Of a stretch of 64,000 nt of DNA, positions 34,626 to 47,947 are shown in pieces. Source of the DNA: Microvelia longipes. Lineage: Eukaryota > Arthropoda > Insecta > Hemiptera > Veliidae. The stretch covers positions 53,181,073-53,245,072 of the forward strand of contig JACMZG010001863.1 of assembly GCA_018340805.1 (NCBI GenBank). Reading direction: 5' to 3'. How positions within the stretch are numbered: the first letter of the stretch is position 1; each line of letters starts with the position of its first letter. The notes beneath the pieces are model-generated. The model saw only the letters and a list, made by a program, of their open reading frames with translations. It did no database searches and was not told where the DNA came from. The position numbers and the translations under genes were made by a program.

Positions 34626-35120
34626 AAACAGCAGTTATAAATACATTTAATTTCTAAACAACTTTAAGAACTGTATTGTTAAGCTAAGGGGTGGCTAAAC
34701 ATCATTTGCAAAATCTCAATAATAAAATCAGCCAAAATAATTAAATTGTAACACAAAGGGTTGTTTCTAAAATCTTACATATTTTATATATGTAAGATAT
34801 ATAATATATGTATATTGTATATACATATATTATATGCGTATATAGGGTACGGGGTACATCAAAACTTTTCCTAACCACATCAGATTTGCAACACTCATCC
34901 TCACCATATTGAGCTCACTTCATTCGATCCAAATAACTTAATTTATATTGCACCAGGTCTTCCAACTCATTTGGACTTGTGCCCTTTTACATTTAACACA
35001 TCTGTTTATTTCCACGGTCACCCATACAGACACTCATCTTGCTCAATGCTGCTTAACATGAGTGATCTAACAAAAACCGTAGGTATAAAGGCCGAATTAA
35101 AATGAAAGTGTACTCATTTG

Positions 35121-35342
35121 CTGCCTCCGAGGTCTAGGTTGTTAAGGCATCAGTTATTAAACTGACCCTTGACACCATGGTCTGGGATTCGCATCCCAGG
35201 TTACGCACTCAGTCTCTATAAGATTATTGTTCAAATAAATTGTCGCTAACTTTAAAATATATTTAGAGCGCAACGGTGGTTGAGGTGGTTCCCGCAAGAG
35301 TTATTCCTGATGAGCCGCAAGGCTCTAAACAGGAATTTATTA
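35121..35342 (+). mobile_element. tRNA-derived SINE family 1, copy 2
   Basis: Shorter copy, with a damaged A box (GAGGTCTAGGTTGTTAAGGC), B box GGGATTCGCATCCC and the GATGAGCCGCAAGGCTCTAA end. Confidence 0.85.
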
Positions 35343-36289
35343 ATTTATTCAGAGTACTTATTCATCACATAAATGGATACACTTGTACCAACTCGATCGG
35401 TTATTTTTTCTGATTTCAAAAATTAGAAAAAAATGTTCGGGTGTCATTAAATAAAAACTGAACTAATGCTGATAATGAGATGAAATTTGGCACATTTGTA
35501 GGTCTTATATACGACAAAAAAAGTGCTAAATTTTATATTGACCAAAACATTTTGCAGATTTGTTACTTCCAGTTAATGACATCATAAAGAAGTCATTTTT
35601 CTGGATTACAAAACTAGACATAAAGATAGATGTTTGTATAAAGTTTTAACTCCCAAGCATTAACACAGTAGGTGCTAAGATGAAAACAGACATACACACA
35701 CAGATAACTTGGTCATAACACTCAGGAAGTCTCAGTGAAATTCCTGTATATGTTTCTTCAGCAATCACAATATTTTTCCCAAATACCTACATTATAAATG
35801 AGCAAAAGTTAAAAAATAAAATATTTGAACTGTTACTAGGTGGAATATTGCAATAACTAAAAACCAACTACAATATTCAAAGAGGAAATTGCTCGGTAGA
35901 CATATTTAGTTGATATTAAGCTATACCAGGATATATTTCATTTCACTTCTATAATAAACAATACATTTTAATAGCAAAAACATAAACATCAACACAAACT
36001 AACTACTACAGCAAAACAAAGCAAAACTAATTTCACACGACAAAAAGAAACTGAAAATCATTTAATAACTCAACACTTGCCTATTTAGTATTTCATACAT
36101 ACTTTAGTATTTTCAACATACTTTAGTATTTTGTGGATATATAGTGTGTTTATTTCTCTCGAATGGTAACAAAGAAACATTTGAAAAACGGTACACGGAA
36201 TATAACAAATAGCAGTAACTTTAAATTTGAAAATCATGCTAAATAAATGCAGTAGTATAATACGTGGTTTTACAAATGGGAAATAGTCT

Positions 36290-36970
36290 AGCTTAATTAT
36301 TAGAATATATTGAAGCTCTTAATTAATAGGAAATAGTCCAGCTTGAATATTGAGAAATAGTTCAGCGTGATTAATGGGAAAAAGTCAAGTTTAAATATTG
36401 GGCAGTAGACTTTCTTTTTTTCCTTGAATATTAGAGAAAATAGGTGAGCTTGATTATTGGGAAATAGTCTACCTTAATTAATAGGAAATGTTCAAGCTTT
36501 ATTAACAGGAAATAGTTTAGCTTGATTAGGAAATAGTATAGCTTCATTATTAGGATATAGTCTAGCTTGATTAATGGGAAATAGTGTAGCTTGATTATTG
36601 GGAAATAGTATAGCTTTATTATTAGGATATATTGAAGCTTAATTATTGGGAAATAGTCTAGCTTGATTAATGGGAAATATTAGCTTGATTATTGGGAAAT
36701 AGTATAGCTTATTATTAGGATATATTTGAAGCTTAATTAATGGGAAATAGTCTAGCTTGATTAATGGGAAATAGTGTAGCTTGATTATTGGGAAATAGTC
36801 TAGCTTAATTAATGGGAAATAGTATAGGTTCATTATTAGGATATATTGAAGCTAAATTAAAGGGAAATAGTCCAGCTTGATTAATAGGAAATAGTCTAGC
36901 TCGAATATTGGGAAATAGTCTAACTTCATTCTTAGGATATATTGAAGCTTAATTAATGAGAAATAGTCTT
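36290..36970. repeat. about 24-bp minisatellite, some 25 copies
   Basis: Units vary around ATGGGAAATAGTCTAGCTTG ATTA, interspersed with a variant AGGATATATTGAAGCT. The 64-codon frame (IKLDYFPL repeats) at 36639 is a by-product. Confidence 0.9.
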
Positions 36971-37094
36971 GATTAAAAAATTACGAGGACCACTAGTTTA
37001 TTAAGAAAAATTCAAATTTGAAACATTTTAATTAACATTAACTAAAATTTGCTAAAAATAAATAAATAAATAAAAGCTAAATAATATCAGTTAA

Positions 37095-37430
37095 ATTAAC
37101 GAAGACTTCAGTCCTTTTTTATTAAAATTTATTCAAAATAAATTCACGAAGAGCTTTCGCCCAGGGATCCTGAGCATCTTCAGTTCTTAAAATGACAAAA
37201 TGAGTTTGAAAATTAATTAAATTTTGAATGTTTTTTGTGTCACGTGTCTAAGTAAATAAAAAACTAAAAAAAAAACACATTCAAAATTTTATTAATTTTC
37301 AAACTTTCTCATTTTGTCATTTTAAGAACTGAAGAAGCTCAGGATCCCAGGGCGAAAGCTCTTCGTGAATTTATTTTGAATAAATTTTAATAAAAAAGGA
37401 CTGAAGTCTTCGTTAATTTAATTGATATCA
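37095..37430. repeat. foldback element, family F, copy 2
   Basis: Inverted arms of about 150 bp: GAAGACTTCAGTCCTTTTTT at 37100 and its complement at about 37415. GGGATCCTGAGCATCTTCAG pairs with CTGAAGAAGCTCAGGATCCC. It matches 15335-15705. Confidence 0.85.
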
Positions 37431-37934
37431 CAATTTGAAACAGTCCAAAAAAAGCTCTAAAGTTATTAAAATATCAGTTAAATATCAACTTTACCAAATA
37501 AAGCAAATTTCACTAAAACAAAGAGGTACAAAAATTTCATGCTAGGACGTACAAAATAAATTGCATTGTATTTTAAGAAAAAAAAGGGTCTAACACTCCA
37601 GGGTGAAGATACAAAGGTAAAATATTTAGGGTGGCTTAGAAACAGAAGTCACTCCTCGCAGAGAGTCATAGAGGAGGCAAATTAACACCTAAAGGAGACT
37701 CGATAGAGATTTTACTATTTGCTAAAGAGCAATGTAACAAAATAAATGGGTACAAGGTATCTCAAAACTATTCTTCATAAAATCAGATTCCCTGAGCTCA
37801 TCATCCCTGCTTCGGACTTGATTCGCTTGTCCTCAGATAGCAAATACATTTGTTTTAATACTAGAGGTCACCCATCCCAACATTGACCACGCTCAAAGCT
37901 GCTTAACTATTATGATCCAAACTTGATGAAACCA

Positions 37935-38155
37935 AACTTATTGTACTTATTTTGAAACCAAACTTATTTTACTTATTTTGAAACCAAACTTATTGTACTT
38001 TTGAAACTTAGTGTACTTATTTTGAAACCAAAATTGTACTTATTTTTATTGTACTATTTTGAAACCAAACTTATTGTACTTATTTTGAAACCAAACTTAT
38101 TGTACTTATTTTGAAACCAACTTATTGTACTTATTTTTAACTTATTGTACTTTTA
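37935..38155. repeat. 26-bp minisatellite, about 8 copies
   Basis: Units of CTTATTGTACTTATTTTGAA ACCAAA with deletions. It lies about 400 bp beyond the donor of exon 7. Confidence 0.85.
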
Positions 38156-38558
38156 TTACATAAAGGTATACACTTGTACCAAATTTAAACTCAATCGTAT
38201 TATTTTCCAATTATTTAAACTTCTTTAAAAACGTGCACAAGTTAATCACAATAATAATGAGATGAAACTTGGCACATATTTTAATCTTACACATAGCTAC
38301 ATGCGTGGCAAACCTGAATATATATACTTAAGAATATATCATTTAGGTTTGTTAGGTTTGGACTGAGCAGTCTCCAGAACAACATCTCTGATATCAGTAG
38401 ATTACATGTAGTAATGTTTTAAGTTTTTTAACCTTAATTTTACACTTCAACATTTTATCGATATTTCTTCACAAATTTAAGCTTAAGTTGATGTAATTTC
38501 TGTTTCATTGAGCCACCCTATAAAAAATCCAAACAAGAACAGAGAGGTTTGTAATTAC

Positions 38559-38811
38559 CTTTGCTTTTTGTGCCAATTTGAGTTCTTCCTTCTTGAAATT
38601 CCTCTGATAAGAGTTAATGACTCGTCTCAACCTGTGATTGAGATCAACGACGGAAGGCCACTGTGGTTTGGTTGGATCTACAGGAGGAGGAGGTGTAGCA
38701 CTGGAACCAGGAGCTACGCCCGATGCAAGTGCTATAGTGCTAGCGCTGGACGTACTACCAGCTTCACTAGCACCTTCAGCATCCTCGTCATCACTTAGTC
38801 TAGGTTCATCC
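38559..38811 (-). CDS. kis: kis exon 7: acidic/Ser-Ala-Pro linker and RLRR helix
   Basis: The exon is 253 bp, one base plus 84 codons, ending in phase 0. It begins with DEPRLSDDEDAEGASEAG, an acidic linker with possible casein kinase sites. A Ser/Ala/Pro stretch and four prolines follow. The exon ends with QWPSVVDLNHRLRRVINSYQ, then a basic run. The last part matches CHD7 [21 protein letters not shown], the helix preceding the second SANT-like domain. The acceptor is CCATAG and the donor is GTAATT. Confidence 0.94.
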
Positions 38812-38886
38812 CTATGGATAAACAAAACATATAATTCCAACAAATATATCCATTAAAGAGGTTTTGTTAATGAAGCTGTTACTGAC

Positions 38887-39165
38887 TTAAAACAATACTA
38901 TATATTATAGAAGAAGCACTACTGATCACACCAAAGCCAATTCACTGATGCCCTTAATTAAGGCAGCCAACATAACAGAATTTAATTTGAGTCCATACTA
39001 AATGTACTGCATTGCAATTAGATTGTATACTCCAAAAGGGGTTTAAACAAAATAACATTTTATGTATTTATTTATTTGTTTAACAAACCAAAATGTTTAT
39101 TTACAAAGTTGGCAATACTCTCAGTTGCTTAAGTATTAAACTAAATTGTTATAATCAAATAACTG
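38887..39165. mobile_element. MITE family B, partial copy
   Basis: AACAATACTATATATTATAG and GAAGCACTACTGATCACACC match the left end of 25297-25836; GTTGGCAATACTCTCAGTTG matches the interior. Confidence 0.7.
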
Positions 39166-39169
39166 AAAT

Positions 39170-41440
39170 AATTTTTTTTAATTTGGTTTTTCACAGTCAA
39201 ATTTCTTTTCTGACTGTGATATTTTGGGCCTTGTGTCTGTTTTCACTTGTATATAAATAAATAAATAAAAGTCCCCAAATTTTGTTATTAAAATAAATAT
39301 TTTTATAACAGTATTATTCAGAATAAGTTTTTTAAAGTAATTTATCATTTCTGGTTCAATAGATACTTTCCAGGGATAAAGTCTTCAAAATACAATTACA
39401 GCAGAACCAATTAGATCCCAATATAGTGATATTCATTTCTAATATGTATGTATACACTAAAGTAATATATAAACCAGATATGGAAACAAACGCGACTTCT
39501 GTCAGACCTGACATGTATTTCATATTTTGCCCAACAGGGAGTTAGCTCAAATTTTCCTATGGCCACGGCCATTTCGTTTTAACCTAGTAAATGTAAACAA
39601 ACTATTTACGGTACTAAACATTTTTGTTTTTATTGCATTTATTTGTACAACTTAGTATATAATGTTAATAATTTGTGTAAGAAATACGTTATGTCACATC
39701 CAATAGAGGTTTAAGTGCAAATCTATAATTACTAAGTTTATAAATTACTTCAAACGAGCGGCTAATTAAACTTAGTACATTTTTGTACTTGAGTGATATT
39801 GTGTCAAATATTAATTTTAATTAGTAATTTAACAACATTAACCAAACATTTTTAAATATAATAAATGCAATTGTAATTTTAAGTAAGTAATTGTAATTTT
39901 AAGTTATATTTAAGGCAACACAATGTCGTCTGCATGTTCTTCAAAATGTTATTAAAAACATGTGGTTTACCTTTACTATGGTTTCTCTTCTACATTAGCT
40001 AATTTGTTATAACAATTAAATCACAGAATTTAAAACAAAACCATTAAAATATCAAGAACATATTAAAGTACGAAAACACAATAAAAAGTAAAACTCACGT
40101 TATCAGGGTTGCCAATAAAACTTAAATCAAAAGTAAAAAAAACATAAATCCTATATAAGGTTCATTCGCAGTTATTCCAATTTTAAGCTATTTATCATTT
40201 TTGAGCCAGCTATCAGCTGATCACGCATATCTGATTTTTTTACACAGGTTAGTATAGGAGTTTCCCTACTTGGTTAATGTATATTACTTTAGTATACCCA
40301 ATACATTGGCAGAAAAAGAGTAAAAGGAATACATCTTCATCGACTGCAATCATAAATAAAATACATACATCCAGATTGTACATGAGCACATTGATACGAT
40401 GAGAATGACATAATATTAATACTTAGTATGGCAACTAAATAGTAGGGTGTGACACTGAGGTTAATATGACAGTGTTGGGCCAATCACCGTGATGAATCGT
40501 TGAAAAAGCAGTGCTTCAAATACAAAAGGTTACTTGCTAACATGATATCCATCACCAGTGGACATGTATGTATTAATAAATTAATTAATACATATAAACA
40601 TATAGCAAATAGTATCATAAACAAATTGGCAATATATTTTTATTTTTAAACTGAAAAGTAATAAAACTATAAAATCTTGCAATAATGGGGCCAAGTATAT
40701 GTAATTGATGGAAATTTGATTTTTTTGCGACAGATACAATTTTTGTATTACATACATATTAATATTTATTTTTTAATACAAAAAATGTTTTAAAGGAAAA
40801 AAATGAAAGGAAGTGTCAGGGAGACACTTGCAAGACATTTTTTGACAAGTTTAGAAGAGAAATATTTTCATAACTAGTGAGCTATTTTGCAGGGTTACAC
40901 AAATGTCAGAGCACAGACCCCTTTTTAAGATAAAATGGTTCTTTCACAACATCCTATAGCACTTGAACCCCCCCCCCCCCCAAATTCATTGCATACACTC
41001 ATCGTGAACTTTCAAGCGTTTCACGTTTTGAATTGCCAAAATAAAAAGAAACCTCGATAAACTTGTATAAGGATACAGACGGAAATAAAATTGGATTTAT
41101 TTGAGTTGATCTTGACAATTTAAACCATCAATTGAAAGCTTTATCATTTACAAATACATTCAATGGTCTATGATAAAATCACAAATCAGCAAACTTAATA
41201 AATAAGGAATAATAAATGTTAGTAAATGCTCATAATTGATACAAAATTTTCGGTTCGTACAAATTGTGATAATTTGTACAAAAATTTCTTTTTAATCTAC
41301 TCAATACCTCATTTTAACCAAGATAAAGATGAATACCCTATCTATATTTGTAAATACAACAAACAGAATCTCATAAGTTTATTTTTTTTCTTTGAAAATT
41401 CACTAAAATAGTTATTTATGCACCAAGGGAATAAAGAATG
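39170..41440. other. intron 6 sequence, nothing recognised
   Basis: AT-rich sequence with a poly-C tract at 40970-40981. No gene, no repeat family that I can place. Confidence 0.5.
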
Positions 41441-41449
41441 CCGTTATTT

Positions 41450-41610
41450 CCCTGAGCAGTTAGTTGGTTACTAAGGCGTAAGCCGAGGGAACTATAGTAT
41501 TTAACTCCTGAGGCGAAGCCGAGGAATTTAGGTGTTTAACTCCCGAGGTAAAGCTGATGCAGTTATGATTTAACTCCCAAGGCAACGCCGATGGAGTTAT
41601 GACTATTAAC
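41450..41610. repeat. about 42-bp tandem repeat, 4 copies
   Basis: Units contain TTTAACTCCCGAGG, CGAAGCCGAGG and GAGTTATGA with variation. The neighbouring 42020-42140 has TTTTACTCCCATGGGAGTGA-type hairpins; its end (TTCTTTACTC..AACTAGTCAATAAACTT) recurs at 57016-57075. Confidence 0.75.
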
Positions 41611-42592
41611 TCCATTGTAATTAGGTAATTACAAGGAGGAAAATTGCATTTTACTCCCTAGGTGCATACAAGATTTTATCTCCAGACGTTGATTTTATTT
41701 TAATACGCTTTGTTCTATTTTATTCTATTTTTTTTGAGTCGACCCCCAAATAAATTTAGGAGGTGCTGTCTCCAAAAATATCAAAAAAATTGTATTGCTC
41801 CAAAATACTTCTTTTTTTACCTGAAACAGATTTTGAGCAAATATATATATTTTTTTATTGAGTCCTCCTAATATACTTTAGGGGTGCCATCCCCCCGGAA
41901 AAATTACAAAAATTGATCGGTCAGAAGTATAAATTTAGAGAATACCACTCCCCTAAAAAATTGATATAATTGGCTAAAATAACCCAATAATAGGAAATGT
42001 TTTTTAATACTAAGGCAGAAAAAGTTACTTTTTACTCCCATGGGAGTGAAAATGCACTTTTTCTCCCTTGGGAGTGAAAAGTGCTTCTTTACTCTCTAAA
42101 AACTAGTCAATAAACTTGACATTATACACTGTCTGGAGATAAAAGTTAGTGATTCCTTGATTTATGGATGATACCAAAAACATTTAGTAACTACATGAAG
42201 TACACCAACTGTTAAGTTACTTTTCACAGACTTTTTAAAAATAGTTTGATTATGAGCTTGCTGACCCCCTATAACCTTACTATGGACCCGCAGGGGTCTG
42301 TAGTGTAACCCTGAGCTACTGAGTTTTACCTGCACCAAGTAATGCACCATTAGCAAAATGTTGATTAGCTATTGAATTAGTTTTAATCTCTTATTTCTTC
42401 TTAGAAACTTGTTTAACAATTTTACCTGCAAGAATACTAAGAGTGGAATTAAGAACAATACGCAAGATTTTATAGTATTTATTAATACTAATATATTATT
42501 ATTTATTTACTAATAAATTATTTATTTATAGTAAATATTAAAGTGTTGATGAATGAATGAGATGAGAAGGAAAGGTGAAGGGAGATCCTTAC

Positions 42593-42763
42593 CCTGATTG
42601 GTTAGTATTTGAGTTTGGAGGCTGATTCGGAGGACCACATATGGATAGAAAAGTCAAAGCTGGATCACCACGCATTCTGTTATAAGCCTCATATCCATGC
42701 TTATATGTTCCTACAACCAATGACTTGTCGGCGTCTCTATCCCACCACGGAGCTGGTGATGTG
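42593..42763 (-). CDS. kis: kis exon 6: first WWD-KHG block
   Basis: The exon is 171 bp with the chosen acceptor, entering with one base and leaving two bases into a codon. It encodes [20 protein letters not shown] then [17 protein letters not shown], matching CHD7 [35 protein letters not shown]. The tail is a Pro/Asn/Gln linker. The 3' border is firm (GTAAGG). The 5' border is not: the AG ending at 42764 and an AG ending at 42800 both keep the reading frame, and the second would add 12 residues. The CAG two bases before the first would break phase. Confidence 0.85.
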
Positions 42764-44866
42764 CTCTGATCACAGTGAGGTGACATCAAACCCAGGCAAC
42801 TATGCAACAAACATTCACCGCATTCAATCAAAACTATCTCGACACAAACTCAACTCAGACCAAATTCAACTCAATGTGTTATCAAAATACTTCGAAAAAC
42901 AGAATCTCCTATGGAAATTGAAAATAGCCAACTACATTTTTTACAAAGCTTCAATATTTATTTCAGTTTTTGTTTTAATTTATAACAAAAACTTCATTTT
43001 AGTTATAATTACAACAAAAACTTCATTTTAGTTATAATTATAACAAAAACTTCATTTTTTATCATAATATTTCAGTTTTGCTTGCTATTTTTCAAAGATA
43101 TTTTTTAATTTTTTAGATTTTACTCAACATACTTGTTAAAAAAAATATTAAGCATTTCAGCATCAGATGTCAAAAGATTTTACGAAAACAGGCTTCTGTT
43201 TGTATAAAAGCTTTAGATGTGAAATGCAGTTTGCAATAGATTTATGGTGCAAGGTTGGCAACACTTATTGATGATCAGGTGGGTCCTGCTCTACAAACAT
43301 ATCCCAAATACCAGGGCGATTTTAACAAAGAGTCTAATTTAAAAATGCTGGTGAGGCGATAGCGATGCCAGGCGGATTCACTAATGTGCACTTATGTGCA
43401 TAACGATCCATTTTTTGCTTAAGTTTCCAGTTCATTTCAAACTCGAGCAATAGCATTACTACATTTTTTTCAAGGGAAATGCACATATTTATCCCACTAG
43501 TTATACAATATATGCTCATCCTTTTAAAGTTGGCGAAGCACACCGTTAATTGCAATAATTTAAAACTCAGTTAGTGTTTATCTTAAAAAAACTCGTTTCC
43601 AATGAAAATTCAGAAAAAATGAGTAAGGGGTAGTAATACAACTATTAAACTTAAAAAAACAGAAACTGAAGCAAAAACTGGATTGTTAAACACGGAAGCA
43701 TGCATTTCAAAGGGAATTCACCCGGCATGCAGACTCTGTGCCAGAATTATATTGTAGTTATAAACTTACTGACTGATATATGACACGTGGGCTGTCTGAC
43801 TGCAGACAGCCCATTATTGCAAGTAATAAAAAATAATGATAAAAAAAAAATATTGATTATGTTACAATTATGTTATCAAAAATGTTCAGTAACTCACAAC
43901 AATCTCTCAAAATTCCCCCTCTAAAGAAACCTAATAAAACAAAGTGATGCTAAATAATACAGATATTAAATTGACAAAACAACAAAAATGTGAAATACAA
44001 AGAAACCTTACTAACTTATTTTTTCTAAACATTCACTAAGAAACCAACACATGTATAATTTATCTTTATAAAAAAATTAACTAACGAAATAAACAAAAAC
44101 AAGAATCAAAATGTGGCCATCAAAATAATTAATTTGCAACTAATTAATTCATACTAATGAAAAATTGAAAGTCTTATAACGTAAAACATCACAACAAATG
44201 CATACGATTAAATAAAGTAAGAGAAATGTTTCATGTTAAAGCATAACAATGACATCATTTACGTTAAGCTTTATGTTAATTGTAAAAACGATATAAAACA
44301 TCATATTAAGAGGGTGGATAAATGCTAGATGAGCTATTAAAGAACAAAGTGTAAATAGGAAAGTGGAAGTAATTTATTAATAAAATCAATATTTATTAAT
44401 AATATAAACACTGTCCTTTGGCAAGATATCAATATTGATTAGACTAATATGGAAGCAACGAGGGGGCATACAGCTCTCTACTTTTTATTTTGTTTTATTT
44501 TGCATTAAGCCTTGAAAAAGACTGCAATTATTTATACTTGTGAAATAAAAATATTTAAATACATTTTCATCAGAAAGTAAACAAATTCATTAACAAATTT
44601 ATTATTGGACTGTTAAGAATTAAATTCAAAGTGGATTAACGAAGACTTCACTCCTTTAAAGTTTTTTGTTTATTTAAATTAACATTAACAACGCATGTTT
44701 CCTTGGTGAAGCCAGACATCTTTCATAAATAACACTCGCACTCATTATATTTGTTTATAATTTCAAACCTCGTATCTTAAGTATAAAATAATATAAACAT
44801 AAAACAACACAGATGAAGCAAAAAACAGTCAGGACTCAACAAGTTTGTTATTTTGACTGCTACAAC

Positions 44867-45167
44867 CATAGAGACATAATATACTAGAGAGGGCATAGCC
44901 TATCTCAGTACATTGAGAGGCCTGAAACATCTCTGTGTAACCTCATTAAAACCTCCTCCAAGAGTGAAATAAGGTTATAAAAATTCAATTGTTTACGGCT
45001 CCCCGCACAATGCTTGTATTTTGATTTGTATTTCTAACACTCTTCTCTATAAGTTACTGAAAGTTTGTACTGATTATTTGATAGTATTTATAAGTGAGGT
45101 GGTCAGGTTACTTTTTCGATGTTTCAAAATTTAACCTATAGGGCCTCTCTAGTAATATATCTCTATA
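44867..45167 (+). mobile_element. hAT-like MITE family A with perfect 8-bp target duplication
   Basis: 301 bp beginning CATAGAGACATAATATACTA and ending CTAGTAATATATCTCTATA. GCTACAAC flanks it on both sides. Interior matches 6917-7226. Confidence 0.85.
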
Positions 45168-45964
45168 GCTACAACTAAAAAGCCTACTGAAAATAAAATG
45201 CCGCTCTAGCAAAAAGGACCTCTATGTTATAGAAAGGATCACATCACCTTTTCTTATTTCCTTTCCTCAAACCATAAGTTTTTCTTGCATTCATTGCGGA
45301 GTTCAAATTAAACTGATTAAATTTAAAAAAAAAAACTTAAAATTTAAGTTCTAAAGAATTAATTTTCTTTTGCAATTAATAATTTATTTTATTAAAAAAA
45401 CTATGATATATAGTTCATCAAAAAGTCTACAAAGGCCAAGAGCTAATAATAGATATAAATTAGTTTCATATCAATATGTAACTTTAATGGAAAATTAATA
45501 ACAAATAGTTAAAGTACGCCGGCATACGAATAGGAGACCATCAGTGAGTAGAAGTTTTGCTGTAAGCATAGACACTCAAAGTAAGTATAAAGCTTTCTCA
45601 GCATTGTTATTAAGTATAAGTATCCATTAGCAGGGAAAATCAATCAGAACAAACAAAGACAAGCATCATCCAATTGACAACTAACTCAATTAAAACTTCA
45701 TATCAATTTACCTTATCTTTTAAATTATTCTACTTAACTATAATAATTGAATTAGGTAATAATTAATATGGATTAAAACCTCTTAATGTATTAGTTAAGT
45801 AATCATAGTAGAACATCTATCAACTAAACGAAGCACTCAAGGAAAAGTTTGGTAAGATAATCTACAGTAAGATCTTTAACATTTAGTAACAATGACAATC
45901 AAATAAAGAAATACTAAGATATACACTGTCTGGCTTTCGATGACTAACTCCTTCAATCTAAAAC

Positions 45965-46048
45965 CAAGAGATCTCTCTTGGCCGCTCCGCTCTATGAGCT
46001 GCTTCGCAGCCCCTGTGCCTCCCTGTGGCCGCTTTGCGGCCACTTAGT
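45965..46048. repeat. GC-rich hairpin patch
   Basis: GAGCTGCTTCGCAGC and GTGGCCGCTTTGCGGCCAC are short stems in an otherwise AT-rich intron. The second would form a 7-bp stem with a 5-base loop. It may be the end of an unidentified element; no CTRR end was found at Helitron spacing. Confidence 0.5.
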
Positions 46049-46794
46049 TGATGTCCTATATCAGTTTGTCATATTACTAGTTTATATGAGTGGCATACTG
46101 TCACGATATAAGCAAATTTTTAAATGTATTAGTAAAAAACACATGATTTGTCTACATTATGTTATATATGTCAATCAATAAAACCAATACTAATACTGAT
46201 ATTAAATTGCAACTTTATACTTTAAAAAACTTTCCTATGTGTGGGCTGAAAAATTTCAGCCCGGTATTACAAAAATTGTTATACTCAACAAAACAAACAT
46301 TTTTAGCCCTGGGTTTTTACCAAAGTCCGTTGCTTTAATTCAAGATGTAGAGGATTGAAGTTATAAAAAAATATAACAAGTGAGTGAGAGATAGTTAAGA
46401 GAGAGAGAGAGAGGAGGGTAAATTATGGGCTATATTTTTAAAAATAAAATAATTATATCTTTAAAACTTTGTTGAGTTAGCATATTGTCCAAGCACGGAG
46501 TAAAACACCAGACTTTGGGTTGTCCTACTCAACTCAATGGTCTTGTACATCTTATAATCAAATGGTTTATACATCTTATGACAAAGATAATACCTCTGGG
46601 TCTGGACTACCAAGCCTAATTTGCATCAAATCAGCTCTATTTGATTTGTATCTTGTTTACAAGATAAGTTTACCTACATGCAAACGTACTACATTTCCGT
46701 ACACTTTATTTAAGTTATAAGCTGAAACAAGGACATTTAATAAAAAGTTACTTAGGGTCGGAATCATAGAATTCGACAATCAGACTAAAGGGAC

Positions 46795-47245
46795 TTAAAG
46801 CAAAGTACCTTAACTTTACAGCAACACAAAAGTACCTTAACTGTACAGCAACACAAAAGTACCTTAACTGTACAGCAACACAAAAGTACCTTAACTGTAC
46901 AGCACAAAAGTACCTTAACGTACAGCAACACAAAAAGTACCTTAACTATACAGCAACACAAAAGTACCTTACTGTACAGCAACAAAAAACTGTACATACA
47001 AAAGTACTTAACTGTACAGCAAACAGCTAACGTACAACACAAAAGTACCTTAACTGTACAGCAACACAAAAGTACCTAACTGTACAGCACACAAAAGTAC
47101 CTAACTGTACAGCAACACAAAAGTACCTTAACTGTACAGCACACAAAAGTAACACACACACAAAGTACCCTAACTGCAACACAAAAGTACTAACTGTACA
47201 AAAGCACAGCAACAAGTACCTTAACTGTACGCAACACATAAGTAG
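46795..47245. repeat. 27-bp minisatellite, about 16 copies
   Basis: Units of AAAAGTACCTTAACTGTACA GCAACAC with many single-base losses. Cys/Val-rich minus-strand frames at 46748-47239 are by-products. Confidence 0.9.
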
Positions 47246-47947
47246 AAAGAAACAAACAAAACTTATTTTATTTTGTTATCTAAGCACAAACAAAATAAAT
47301 ATCTTTAGAAATCAACAAATTGCTCTTACATCACTCCGGAACAATGCAAATGTGTCAGAACTAGAAACTACAACACTATGTATTCTGAGATGTGTCATAC
47401 AAAATTCCATGAATAAAAGCAAAAACCAAATCCTACACCAAATGGACATGATAAGTTACTGAACATGATGATAAATGAAAAAAAACAACTTTAAAATGCA
47501 AATCACACAATGATTGGATTAAAAATAACAATCATGCTGTTAAATGCTTCAAAAAGCTCATAATAATGCAAGCATAATGATGCAGTGATTTAGTAGTAAT
47601 GTCATTCAATTTTATTTAATATTAGGGAATGGTCTGAGTCGACTTGAAATATAATAATAATAACAACACGTGCAGTATTGTTCACCGTTTTCTGTCCAGA
47701 TAATTATTAAAAAAAATTGTAGAAAATTGGAATTCTCACTTTCTAAGTGAGAACAAAAACTTAAACATAATAATATTAATAATTATTATTATTATTATAA
47801 GTTATCATGATCATGATAACATATATACTAATTATACATAACGTCACTATATCATTTGTCATCGTCATATGATCTACATATTCTTCTAGACATGGCCATT
47901 TTCTCTTCTCATTCTTTAAAATTTTACATAATTTTATAATGAAGAAT

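Noticed and set aside
36639..36833. 64-codon frame with IKLDYFPL repeats
   Set aside because: By-product of the 24-bp minisatellite.
42609..43031. 140-codon plus-strand open frame
   Set aside because: Overlaps exon 6 in antisense and continues into AT-rich intron with no protein-like features.
46000..46045. Helitron 3' end suggested by the GTGGCCG/CGGCCAC hairpin
   Set aside because: No CTRR terminus at the expected 10-12 bases after the stem.
46748..47239. Three overlapping Cys/Val-rich minus-strand frames
   Set aside because: Products of the 27-bp minisatellite read in several frames.
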